A stretch of 64,000 bases of DNA, from the NCBI GenBank assembly GCA_015227615.1, contig JAALGZ010000023.1:186001-250000 (forward strand), given 5' to 3'. Of the stretch, positions 35,163-45,300 are shown piece after piece (positions within the stretch are counted from its first letter, which is position 1; every line of letters starts with the position of its first letter). The stretch comes from Labyrinthula sp. Ha. Lineage: Eukaryota > Sar > Bigyra > Labyrinthulida > Labyrinthulaceae. Below the pieces are notes generated by a model. That model was not told the DNA's origin. It saw only the letters and a program-made list of their open reading frames with translations, and ran no database searches. The position numbers and the translations under genes were made by a program.

Positions 35163-35939
35163 ATGCACGATTGTGTTACTTTTGCCGTAAATGTTTTGAG
35201 GAAAGATGATGAAAGGAAACTGAAATCTGTGGAGGGGAATGTTTTGAAAACTCGCCAAGTCCAAGATTTCATTAATCGGGCGTTTCGTCGTCAGATGGAA
35301 AACCCTGGAGGCAAGTCTAACTATCAGACACCAAGAGGGTTAACATCATTGAAACATTATGTGATTGTGAAAGCCAGAATGATGATGGGGGGCAAGGAAT
35401 CAGCTAACGATTCGCGCCCGCACTCGGGGTTTAAGGGAAGTAATGTGCTTGCCTTAGCCGCTCCACCCAGAAAAAAGGAGCTTGAGGATATGAAAGCTAT
35501 GGTGCCTGAGGGCTATGATCTTATGATTGAGGGTACGAAGGAGTATCCAACTTTGGAAGTGCATGTCGGGGAAGTATCCCAATTTCGTAACTTTGGTGAA
35601 GGTTACGAGATTTGCACTAAATCGGGAAATGTGATTGGTGATGCTAAATTTGATAGCGGAGCTGAAGTCACAGTGGGAAGTTGGTGGAAGCACAAGGATT
35701 TGCTAGAGAGCTATTCTAGTGCGAGTGGCAACGTACATGTTGCAAATGATGCCCCAGTCAAGATCTTGGCCGTGGGATATGTGGGACTCGTTGTTAGAGT
35801 CAATGGGTTAGAAAGCAGGGCTTGTCCGGGAGCCAAAGTTATTTTGGTACAATCTGAAGATTGGCCAAGCTTTCTAATTGGGAGACCCGAGTTGAGGAAG
35901 ATGGGTTTAGATCCCGCTCAAAACTTGGGACTCAGGTAG
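35163..35939 (+). CDS. element B retropepsin (aspartic protease) part
   Basis: A 258-residue ORF after gag. The retropepsin active-site box reads AKFDSGAEVTVG (about residues 160-171), and FLIGRPELRKMGLDP toward the C-terminus matches the second conserved retropepsin motif (hydrophobic-IGR). The first ~120 residues are probably the gag end or a linker. It would process the element's polyproteins. Confidence 0.75.
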   Translation: MHDCVTFAVNVLRKDDERKLKSVEGNVLKTRQVQDFINRAFRRQMENPGGKSNYQTPRGLTSLKHYVIVKARMMMGGKESANDSRPHSGFKGSNVLALAAPPRKKELEDMKAMVPEGYDLMIEGTKEYPTLEVHVGEVSQFRNFGEGYEICTKSGNVIGDAKFDSGAEVTVGSWWKHKDLLESYSSASGNVHVANDAPVKILAVGYVGLVVRVNGLESRACPGAKVILVQSEDWPSFLIGRPELRKMGLDPAQNLGLR

Positions 35940-36295
35940 GGAATCGGCAGCCAGGCTAACCACCTGGTGGGCCAAATACAAGGAAAGATCTCAACTCTCA
36001 TTGTTTATAGATATGTAAATAGTGTCTTGTGGTTAGAGAGTAGATTGGAGATCTGTAATTGGCCTAGTGTGATATTTGTATGTACTATTTCGGTTAAGCT
36101 TAAAGTGATTATGAATTGTTTAACATCGAAAGGGTATAAGCTACTTGAAGTAGTTCGAGTATTGCACTGGGCACCTAATAAATTGGTTAACTCGGTGAGG
36201 AGGTATATGGTTTTTGAAAGGGGTATTTGCCAGTCTCGCGTTAGTAGACAAAAGCACAAGAATGTGCTGATTGAACCCCATGGTACGGTCGGGGG

Positions 36296-39187
36296 GTGGC
36301 TCGGTTGATGCTGATGGCTAAATCGCTGCAGGATGGCGCCATTTCAGTTTACCATCAAATCTCGGTCGGCAACGTACCAAAAACCTTAATGAATCTTTAT
36401 GGATATGTCGAGGTCCGATTCATTAAGGCGAGGCAATCACTCAGTGAAAACCTCACCTTGGGTAGACGCCTATCTAACGAGGACGCTCGGAGATGTTCCA
36501 CAGCGGCCTTATATGCCGCATGGGAAAGAGTCTTGGATGACGGACTAGGGGATAAACCCAGATCATTTAACGTCGACTCATGGATTAAACCTATACAACC
36601 GACAAGGATTTATGCATCTATTGGTAGTCTCGATTTGGTTGAGCGCATAAATTCAGGGAATTTGGAGGGAATTGACTTTGGTGAAGTCATAAAATTACGG
36701 CGGCATGTCGAAGACATTGCCGATGATGACATGGGAGATAACCTTCTTCCTGATGTAGGGGAAGGTCTGAGTTTGGAGGATGAGGAACCTTTGATCAAGA
36801 AGGCCATCAATGAGATGGTAGACCGTTCGGAAGCCTCAATGGAAATGAAAAAATTACTTAGGAAATTGTGTTTGAGCTTTTGGGATGTGTTTGCCACGGA
36901 CCACACTCAGACTAAGATTAGTGGGATGTCACCAATGCCGGTGTATCCTTTGGAAAATTTTGAATTTGCTTACCCAAGGGTAAGGCCGATGTCATCGGAA
37001 AAATCGAATTTCATTAGAGATAAGCTGCTAAGTATGGCAGAAAGGGGATTGGTTACCAAGGTTAAGTCCGCTGAGTTCGGCTCGGTGGTATTTGCGGTGT
37101 CAAGAAAGGGACATAAATTGAGAATGGTTGTCGATCTTGTCGATATTAACAAGATCTTGAGAAGGGATGTTAACCAACTCCCTCATTTAGAAACCTGTTT
37201 CGATAATTTAGCAGGTAGTAAGTATTATGGTAGTTTTGATGTTGTGTCTGGCTTTGATCAGTTAGGTATAACGGAGGAAGCTAAGAAATATTTTAATATT
37301 GTGTCGGAGTATGGAACTTTCCAGCTCCAATTTGCGCCGATGGGATATCATAGTACCCCAGTGTTCTTCCATCAGAGGATGGTTGCTGAGGTGGTGGGGG
37401 AAAGATTGGTAAATCGTCCAAGGAATGGAGTCATTCAATGGATTGATGATAGTCTGCTATATGCAGATGACTTTAACGAGTATTTGAAATTATTGGAAAT
37501 TATGTTGTCGAACCTAAGGAAAGCTAAGGTTCGTATTAGTCCTACTAAGTCAATTATTTTGGCAAGGGAAATTGTGTGTTGTGGCCGTAAGGTGGCAAAT
37601 GGGAAATGGAATTTTAAGGAGGAGTACTATTCACGGATCTTGGATGTGCGAAGGCCGGAATATGTCTACCAATTGGCATCAATGATGCATTTGTCTCAGT
37701 GGTTATCTTTGGCAATTCCAGAGTTAGCTGAGTTGAGGAGTATTATTATGGAATTCTACCCGGAAATGAGGGGTAAGAAATCCGAATTAAGGAGGGAAAA
37801 TGAGAGGGTTCATTGGTCCACTGAGCTAACAGAGGCCTTTGAAAGATTTCTGAAAACGATTAGTATTGCGGCAAAGCAGAAGTTGAGCCTTTATGATAGA
37901 ACCCAGGACTTGTTGTTAATAACAGATGCTTCTGGCATGTTCTTCAGTTCGATTCTGATGCAAGCCGATACTTCTCAAAGAAATCGAAAACTTTTGGATA
38001 AAAGGGTAGTTCCTATGATGTTCTTTTCGGGGAAATTTCAAGATACCCAAACTAGATGGGGCATCGTACATAAGGAACTATACCCTATTGTGAAAACTTT
38101 TAACAGGTTGTCGTATCTGTTACCTTTTCATCCTACGCCAATACAGGTGTATACGGATCATTTGAATTTGAGGGCCATTATAAAAGTAGGATCTAAGATC
38201 AACCATGGCCATTTGAATAGGTTGCAACGATGGGTTTTGACCCTGCAACAAGCAGATGTAGAGTTACATCATATTAAGGGGGAGGATAATATCTTTGCTG
38301 ATATGCTTTCGCGCTGGGCGGCTACGCCAGAACGAGAGAAGCAGAGAGTTGCCTCCATTAGGATAATGAGAGCGGCAATACGCCGTGATCGAAAGGAATC
38401 GGATGCGTCTTTGGGACCTCAACTGTCATTGACGTCTGGAGAGCGCAAACATTATAGGAGGATGCTCAGACATCCAGTGGAAATCGATGAGGGTCTGGAT
38501 CGGTGGGCTCCGTTGAAGGATAGACACCCCGATTCTGATTCTGATTCGTCAATTACGGAATTCTCGAACCCTTGGTATGAGAGTGATGGGATAAACCATG
38601 GCCTCAGGCCGGATGGGGGTTTAGAGATAAAGATTGAGAAACCGAGTCTGGAAGAGGAGTACAGTCGGTTAGCTCTAGCGGATACGGAATCTGCCGTATC
38701 CCTAGACGAAATTGGTACATGGGTTTCGTCCCAGATGGCAAAATCGGGGATTTCTTCTGATGAAGAAGTCAAGCTTGAAGTTCCTAGAGTAGGACTTGAT
38801 GTGATTGTTTCTGAGCTGAGATTGTCTCCGAAGAAGCAAAAGGAAAAATTGACTTATGAAAGGATGCGAGCCTTGGATAAGGATCGCATCTCGTGTTTGA
38901 ATCCGTATTACCAAGGAGATTGGAAGCGGATATTGGAAAAGGAACTTTTGGATGCTCAAAAGCGTGAAGCTTTGGGTGATGGTATAAAAATTTCTGAGGA
39001 GGAGGGAAGGATTATCATTCCCAAATCATTGTTTGAGCGCCAACTCGTTCACATTCATTTGGCTAATAGACATGGGTCTAGAGTCCAGGATGTGGCGGAG
39101 GTGAGGCGATTTAAGTGGATAATACCTTCGGGTTATGGTACAAAGGTGTCAGCGAAAACGGTGATGCTGGGATTAAGATCTAATTGA
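36296..39187 (+). CDS. element B pol: reverse transcriptase and RNase H
   Basis: A 963-residue ORF. RT spans about residues 220-450, with MVVDLVDINKIL, YYGSFDVVSGFDQL, FAPMGYHSTPVFFHQRM and the active-site box QWIDDSLLYADDF. The connection and RNase H follow (LLLITDASGMFFSSIL, FSGKFQDTQTRWGIVHKELY, VYTDHLNLRAI, and GEDNIFADMLSRWA at the end, about residue 680). A long acidic linker leads to the integrase N-terminal zinc-binding region (HIHLANRHG). As in element A, the RT box is W-x-D-D. Confidence 0.9.
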   Translation: MARLMLMAKSLQDGAISVYHQISVGNVPKTLMNLYGYVEVRFIKARQSLSENLTLGRRLSNEDARRCSTAALYAAWERVLDDGLGDKPRSFNVDSWIKPIQPTRIYASIGSLDLVERINSGNLEGIDFGEVIKLRRHVEDIADDDMGDNLLPDVGEGLSLEDEEPLIKKAINEMVDRSEASMEMKKLLRKLCLSFWDVFATDHTQTKISGMSPMPVYPLENFEFAYPRVRPMSSEKSNFIRDKLLSMAERGLVTKVKSAEFGSVVFAVSRKGHKLRMVVDLVDINKILRRDVNQLPHLETCFDNLAGSKYYGSFDVVSGFDQLGITEEAKKYFNIVSEYGTFQLQFAPMGYHSTPVFFHQRMVAEVVGERLVNRPRNGVIQWIDDSLLYADDFNEYLKLLEIMLSNLRKAKVRISPTKSIILAREIVCCGRKVANGKWNFKEEYYSRILDVRRPEYVYQLASMMHLSQWLSLAIPELAELRSIIMEFYPEMRGKKSELRRENERVHWSTELTEAFERFLKTISIAAKQKLSLYDRTQDLLLITDASGMFFSSILMQADTSQRNRKLLDKRVVPMMFFSGKFQDTQTRWGIVHKELYPIVKTFNRLSYLLPFHPTPIQVYTDHLNLRAIIKVGSKINHGHLNRLQRWVLTLQQADVELHHIKGEDNIFADMLSRWAATPEREKQRVASIRIMRAAIRRDRKESDASLGPQLSLTSGERKHYRRMLRHPVEIDEGLDRWAPLKDRHPDSDSDSSITEFSNPWYESDGINHGLRPDGGLEIKIEKPSLEEEYSRLALADTESAVSLDEIGTWVSSQMAKSGISSDEEVKLEVPRVGLDVIVSELRLSPKKQKEKLTYERMRALDKDRISCLNPYYQGDWKRILEKELLDAQKREALGDGIKISEEEGRIIIPKSLFERQLVHIHLANRHGSRVQDVAEVRRFKWIIPSGYGTKVSAKTVMLGLRSN

Positions 39188-39226
39188 ATTCACTGTAATA
39201 GGGCACCGAAATCGGTAAAAACGAAT

Positions 39227-41905
39227 TTGAGATTGGTTACTGAGGCTAGAAGACCTAAAGAGGTTCTTGTAGCTGATTATTTGTATGTTAATGCTAAAGG
39301 TTATATTTTGGTTATAACGGATGCATTTTCTCGGTTTTGTTTTCTTCATTACGCTCCTAGAGCTGATGCAGGAACTGTAGTTAGGGCTCTAAGTAAGTTT
39401 CATACTTATTGGAGACTAGAGGTGGAGTTTACCCTTGTAACTGATAGGGGCTCCCATTTTGCGAACCAATTACTTGAACTGTTACAAAAGGAGGTCCGAT
39501 TTACCCATAACTACGCAGTGAGTTATGCTAGTTGGACCAATGGGGAAGTAGAAATTGTTCATAGGAAAGTTCTGAGCTTCTTGCGAAGTTTGGTTTCAGA
39601 ACTTAGATTACAATGGGATCAGTGGCCGGACGTTGTCGAGTCAGTAATGACTGCGGTAAATGAGGTTCCTTTGCCTAGTAGGAAGCTTCCGGGTATGAAC
39701 GATGCCCCGAGTGCTAATCTGCTGTTTTTGAATACATATCCTACTAGGGAATACATTGAAACGGAGGCTTTTCCCAAAGTAATTTATCGGAAAATTGGAG
39801 ATAGGCAGGGTGCGATTAGGGTTGATAAGGATATCCTATATCGTCTGTCGATTGAGTTCCGACGTGAGCTTGATGAGATGCATAATCAGGTAGCTGATTA
39901 TGTCTCGCTCATGAAGAGGAAAAGGAACGAATATTGGAGTAAGCGCCAAAAGAGAGTTGATAAGGCTTGCATACAATATGTGCCTGGAGACTGGTGCTTA
40001 ATTAGTACGAAAAATACCCCTAGAGAGAATAATAAAATTAAATTGATCTGTTTTGCTCCGGTTAATGTGAGTGAGTTACTCTCATCGAATGTATATAGGG
40101 TTAGATTATTGAATGGGGAAACCCAGATTGTGCATGGAAGTCGTTTATACTTCTATGAGCCTGATGGTTTCGTTCCAGATGACTCACTTCGGAAAGTTTT
40201 TATTAATAATTGGGGTGAACTTGAAGTTCAAAAGTTTTTGGAGATTAGATACTCGAAAGGTGAGTACCTTTTAAGAGTGAGATGGAGGGGTTTCGAACCC
40301 ATAGATGATACATGGGAGCCGCTGCTCACCATGTATAGGGATGTAAAGGAGCTTACTCTTAAATTTTTGGGAGAAAAGCGAATTTCCAATAGGAAAAAAT
40401 TGGTTAGGGAACAGGCGCAAGCTTGGTTAGATAGGAAATTTGCTATAGATGTGTCGGCAGCTTGGGTTGGGAGACTCCGCCCCAGCCTGCTACACTACTT
40501 AAGGGGTAAGGAAGATCTTAGTGTTTGGGGGAAACTCCCTGGACGAAAAGATTTTGTATCGGGTTGGAAAACTTTTGATCGTAAGTTAATTAGGAACCTT
40601 ATTCTGAAATTTGGAATGGGAAATTTTGAGCAATTTACGCAATATATGCCTAATAAATCGAAGGCGATGATGTATTCGTATTTGCAAAGAAAGTTAGGTA
40701 GGATGGACTTGGCTCCCTTGAGGGGTCAGTTCATAGATATAGACAAGGGAAGAGGAACCTCGGAGAGGTTTTTCCTTGATAAATTGGAATTTGATAGGAG
40801 ATTTGATTCGCTGGGATCAGCGAAATCATTTCTAATGGAGACTTGTCCTGAGGGAGTAAGTCAATCGTATAGGAACGCTTTCGAACGAAAGAGAAAAGAG
40901 GTTGAGACGATGGTAAAAATTTGTGAAGATCGTTTCATTAAACTTTATAAAAATCTGGTGTCGAGATCTGGGATGAAATGTACGTATCTCTTATACTCAC
41001 TAGAGCTAAGCCGTAAGAGGTACCTACACGAAGTCTTGGATAAAGATTACCCTAAAGAGTTAGTTTCAAAAATTGAAGGTATACTTGTTGCTCCAGTGGA
41101 GTGCGAGTTATCTGGGGAAAGTCCCGCCATAGGATTTGAGCATGTACAAGCTTTTACGCTTAAACGTCTTTGTGGCAATTTAGTTTTGGTTGGTTTTGAA
41201 GGGTGTCCGTTCTGGACAAGGATTTGTGTCCCACCTCGGGATAAACTATGGTTTACTGCGGACTTATATAAGTCGGCAATTTTGACTGAGTGGCCTGGAG
41301 ACAAGGTGGACTTGTTATTAATGGATCCACCTTGGGCGATAGGTCAGGCGAATCCTATTAGAGGATTGAGGGTTCCGTATGCGCGGAAACCCGATTCGCA
41401 AGTTTTGAATTTGAATTTTGAAACCTTGAAGGCTTCCTTCATTGCTGTTTGGGTAATCGATCGGACTTGGGAATTGACTTTTAATGAAATGTTTGATAGG
41501 GGATATGAACTTGTTCATGTCATTGAATGGATAAAGCTAGCGCCGAGTGGCAAGATAAGAACATCGTTAGGATATTATTTTCAGCACTCGGCAGAGGCTT
41601 TACTGATCTTTGTTCGAAAATTGGAAAGGTTAATTGGTGACATTGCAGAGAAAATTAACCTGTTAAGACAGGAAAAGGTGATCTTTGCAGATCGTTTGAT
41701 TGAAGGAGTTAAACCTCGAAAAGCATACGAATTATTTGAAAGAATATTTTTGAAAAGGCATCTTAAGGTTGAATTGTTTGCGAGATGTGCAAATTTGAAA
41801 TCGGGTTGGATTCAAATTGGATTAGAAGTGGATCCTAGAATTTCTGATTTAGTTTTCGGGTGTTACAGACCTGAAAAATCTATGGCTGAAAAGACTAGTG
41901 AATAG
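39227..41905 (+). CDS. element B pol C-terminal part: integrase, chromodomain, SANT-like segment, MT-A70 methyltransferase
   Basis: An 892-residue ORF with four modules. (1) Integrase catalytic core: LVADYLYVN, LVTDRGSHFAN and TNGEVEIVHRKV give the D, D and E positions. (2) Chromodomain at about 331-385: EVQKFLEIRYSKGEYLLRVR, then WRGF and DDTWEP, typical of chromoviruses, which use it to target chromatin marks. (3) SANT/Myb-like helical segment at about 445-500: KTFDRKLIRNLILKFGMGNF then YSYLQRKLG. (4) MT-A70 domain at about 690-875: LLLMDPPWAIG (DPPW at 700-703), FIAVWVIDRTWEL, GYELVHVIEWIKL, the late H..EALLIFV block, and KVELFARCANLKSGWIQIGL, matching the METTL3-type C-terminal blocks in order. 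It would transfer methyl from S-adenosylmethionine to adenine N6 in DNA or RNA. The ORF ends 6 bases before the polypurine tract. Which MT-A70 subfamily it belongs to is unresolved. Confidence 0.92.
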   Translation: MRLVTEARRPKEVLVADYLYVNAKGYILVITDAFSRFCFLHYAPRADAGTVVRALSKFHTYWRLEVEFTLVTDRGSHFANQLLELLQKEVRFTHNYAVSYASWTNGEVEIVHRKVLSFLRSLVSELRLQWDQWPDVVESVMTAVNEVPLPSRKLPGMNDAPSANLLFLNTYPTREYIETEAFPKVIYRKIGDRQGAIRVDKDILYRLSIEFRRELDEMHNQVADYVSLMKRKRNEYWSKRQKRVDKACIQYVPGDWCLISTKNTPRENNKIKLICFAPVNVSELLSSNVYRVRLLNGETQIVHGSRLYFYEPDGFVPDDSLRKVFINNWGELEVQKFLEIRYSKGEYLLRVRWRGFEPIDDTWEPLLTMYRDVKELTLKFLGEKRISNRKKLVREQAQAWLDRKFAIDVSAAWVGRLRPSLLHYLRGKEDLSVWGKLPGRKDFVSGWKTFDRKLIRNLILKFGMGNFEQFTQYMPNKSKAMMYSYLQRKLGRMDLAPLRGQFIDIDKGRGTSERFFLDKLEFDRRFDSLGSAKSFLMETCPEGVSQSYRNAFERKRKEVETMVKICEDRFIKLYKNLVSRSGMKCTYLLYSLELSRKRYLHEVLDKDYPKELVSKIEGILVAPVECELSGESPAIGFEHVQAFTLKRLCGNLVLVGFEGCPFWTRICVPPRDKLWFTADLYKSAILTEWPGDKVDLLLMDPPWAIGQANPIRGLRVPYARKPDSQVLNLNFETLKASFIAVWVIDRTWELTFNEMFDRGYELVHVIEWIKLAPSGKIRTSLGYYFQHSAEALLIFVRKLERLIGDIAEKINLLRQEKVIFADRLIEGVKPRKAYELFERIFLKRHLKVELFARCANLKSGWIQIGLEVDPRISDLVFGCYRPEKSMAEKTSE

Positions 41906-41930
41906 TCTTTTAGAAAGAGGAGGAGGGGGA

Positions 41931-42322
41931 TGTGTGAACCCTGTTTTGTCTAGTTTGTGAAGTTTAACATTATTAGTATAAGTAGTTGATATTATAATAT
42001 TGGATTACCCATAGTTTCATAGGGTAAGAATAGGTAGTTAAAATAGTGGCCAATCCAGCCAATTTAAGAATTAATAATAACCAATAAAGTAAACAATTTG
42101 ATTGTTGTATTAGTTTCGCCTAATATCTTGAGAACAATCTTATTAATAACTTTAAAAACCCTCGGAATATTTGTATCTTGTTTGAACTTGGTGATCCAGT
42201 TTCTCCTAGATCTGTTCAAAGCTTGTTTGATTACGTTTCTTGTTCGGATTAAGTAACTCTTTCGCGAGTCACTTTTCTTGGGCAATTTGTGTTAGGAATA
42301 TCAGTCACTCGTCGACCGATAA
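41931..42322 (+). repeat. 3' LTR of element B
   Basis: 392 bp, matching the 5' LTR with about 9 differences. It carries TTGGGCAATT (42278-42287), the candidate host promoter box; the 5' LTR copy of that box has diverged. The 19-base purine run just upstream (41912-41930) serves as the polypurine tract. Confidence 0.95.
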
Positions 42323-42327
42323 AAAAT

Positions 42328-45300
42328 ATAATTATTAAGTTTAACCATAAAATTTTGATTAAATGTATGTCTTGCGAAATTTATTGTTTAAACTTGGAAA
42401 ACTATCACTTACATAGTTTTGGAAAATGATCTCATGATTACTGAAATGTCAAAAGATGTGTAGTTTGCGGAGTGGAGAATAAGATAAAGATTATCTTAAG
42501 ATCGAATCTAAGGTTAACCGAGAATAATATTATAAGATAAAGCTTTTAGTAAGTTTTGAATGCTTCTAAAATATAGTTATATAGAAGTACAGAGACACTC
42601 TAGAGATGTATAATGTTCGAATTCTCTTTGTTATGAATGAAGTTTCCGTTTCTGCATTGAACATAGAATTTACTTAAGCTTTGTCAATCTAAGCTTCTTT
42701 TATATTATGTTGATTTTACTATGGTTTCTTTTCTCGAAAAAAGACAAAGCAAAGCATGGAGACCAGTTTCCTTTCTACCTAAGTAAAATCAATAATTAAC
42801 TTATAATACTATTAAGATAAAGAAATGAAAAATACACAAATAATGTTATAACTGACCATCCATGTTCTACTTCAACTATATAAAAGCTTCGTATGTTCAG
42901 TAAAATACATCTGTAACACTCGTTCTAACTATTACTTTTAAGTTTCCTTATTTTAGACACTCCTCGAATTGCAGGTAACAAATCAACAAGAAGCAGGCTA
43001 ACATATTTGTTATTTTATTACTGCAACCTTTTAAAAATCTGAATTTAATTCAATTCTTGTTCCCATACATTGGCCACTTTTATTATTAAAATATCTGGCC
43101 CTGAAAAAAAAACATAAAGATCTTCTAACCAAAAGTGTAGAAAATTTTGAGCACCGAAAACGTTCTCATTTCCGGTCTAAATTATTAAACTCATGGTTTA
43201 CAAATTTTGTTCCCCCACAAATCCTCATCAATAATTTATTTATTCATTCATAAACAAGGTGCATGACCTTTCCAGAGCTTATTACTAGCAATATAACATG
43301 ATTATTCAATGAAATTATTTTGCGATATATTAAATTTTTCAAGAACTAAGAATAAGAAATACATCTTATTTTGTCTTTTACACGTTTTTTTTTGTTGCAA
43401 GAACGTTGAGAGAAAGTGAAATATAAAAAAATATTTTTAAAAGCATTAGCAAAGCTCTTAATATGCTTAAAGTGTAATAAAACCATTTATTTTTTAAATT
43501 AATAAGAAGATGTCACGGTATAGATAATTGAATTGTTGAGTGAATCATTGATGGAGTTTAATACAGGTAATCAGAACAATTATGCTTGAGTAGTAGTAGT
43601 GGCAGTTCATAATACTAAAATAGATCTTTTCAGAAAGATATACTAACAATTAAGAGCAATGAGCACTTTATATATAATAACTTAACAAGGGTTAAACTTG
43701 GTAAAAGGTTATATCCAGCCATAAGAAGTTAACTGTTTGAACTTCTGAACAGCTTATAATATGTAATCATTGGACTTGTTCAATCAAATGATCTAAATCT
43801 AATTATGATAGGTAAATAAAATTAGATTGTAAGGATCTAAGCTTTTGGAAAATATTGAAAAATATAAGGCTAAAGTTAGCTAAGTTTTACCCTCAAGAAT
43901 ACCTTTTTACTCTTATGTTGTTTATGTACACCACTTTAATGATATATAGTCGATACACAGATGATTATTCTTGATCAAATTTTATTATTTCCGATTGGAA
44001 ATTTATCGGGAACAGTACAATACAGAATGCCAAGTAATTTAATTGTTTCAATATATTTCCATCTATATCTTAGTAGCATAATATCTAAATAGATAGACTA
44101 AATCAAGAGAAAATAAGAAAATAACTTGATCAGGTAGAGATTTTTTGTCATAATCAAGATAATTTTGTGCATTTCATAACTCTTTAGTTGATTGTGTACC
44201 CTTTTATCTTCAACGTTATTTTTTTCTACAAATTTGAGTTTTCTTTTTGGCTCGTGAGTCCTTGATATTTTGTTTATTTTGCTTTTATTTGTTTTTTAGG
44301 AATTATTTCCGCTAATTGTAGTGTTAGTATCTTTATAACTTCTGGTGCATAAGGTCACTACTCTAATATTCTCACTAGATACATCTTGTAGGTTTTTTTC
44401 ATTTTCTTTTGATGTCTCCATGTGTTTTCAAGTACATACCTTTAGTAGTATTCATACTATTTCAAGGGTTTATAGTATTAATAAAAATCAAAATAACTTA
44501 ATGTGGTTGAATACTATAAATAGATATCCCTTGAATATCCTAAAATTTTGACTGGTATATATTTTAGAGGCCTTGCCGAATAACAAATTTTACAAATAGC
44601 ATAAATGACGTTAATTTCATACAAAAATAGCTTAGTTAATAATAGAAGAAGATATATTGTTCATCCCGAAATTTCCGAGAACTTATTTAAGAACTGAAAC
44701 GAACACCAAACATTACCACAATCTAGGCGTAAAAAGGTTTAATGCTTACGCGAAGCGATTTTAATATAGTGCGGGTGACAATATGTATCACAAAGATATA
44801 CTTAATGCTGCTTAAATAATTATGGTAACTACAAGAATTAACTTCACTTAAGAGCTTGTTGTTGGAATTTGCATGGGCGAGATCAACATATCGAATCTAT
44901 CTTTACTTCTTAAAGTTTACACTACCATATATTGAATGCTCAAGTTTTTTTCTGTCTTTAAAATATACAGAATTAAATTAAATTATGTTTGAAAGGCTAT
45001 TTAAATGCACATAATATTGGTTTGATTATTTTTTTTGGGCTATATGAAAAGCATACAGGGTTTGTAATGTATAGTCTAAGTGGTAAACTTATTCTCTAGT
45101 AAACACAAAATATACACTCATAGCCTAGTTTCTACTTGGCCTTGTTAAAACTATCAATGGATTACTTGTTATATATTCATAACCAATAAAGCGAACAATT
45201 TATTTATCTTTTTCTTCTTCTAGTATAAATAATTAAGATAATTCAAAAACTTTGAACCTTTACAAAAACTTAACTAATATTAATTTTGATATTTTTTATT

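Larger units (their letters stand above)
32458..42322 (+). mobile_element. Ty3/gypsy chromodomain LTR retrotransposon B with an MT-A70 methyltransferase
   Basis: A 9,865-bp element with 392-bp LTRs at 32458-32849 and 41931-42322, flanked by the 5-bp target-site duplication AAAAT (32453-32457, 42323-42327). The parts in order are a gag-like ORF, a retropepsin, reverse transcriptase/RNase H, and integrase followed by a chromodomain, a SANT/Myb-like segment and an MT-A70 adenine methyltransferase. A polypurine tract (41912-41930) precedes the 3' LTR. The LTRs differ at about 9 of 392 positions (~97.7% identity), so insertion is fairly recent. The element looks nearly whole; its coding region is split over several frames, which could be family-typical recoding or about two or three breaks. 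It is GC-richer than the host DNA around it. Confidence 0.96.

Noticed and set aside
35967-36308. 113-codon frame inside element B
   Set aside because: Between the protease and reverse transcriptase parts, with no recognised domain; treated as part of the element and not as a separate gene.
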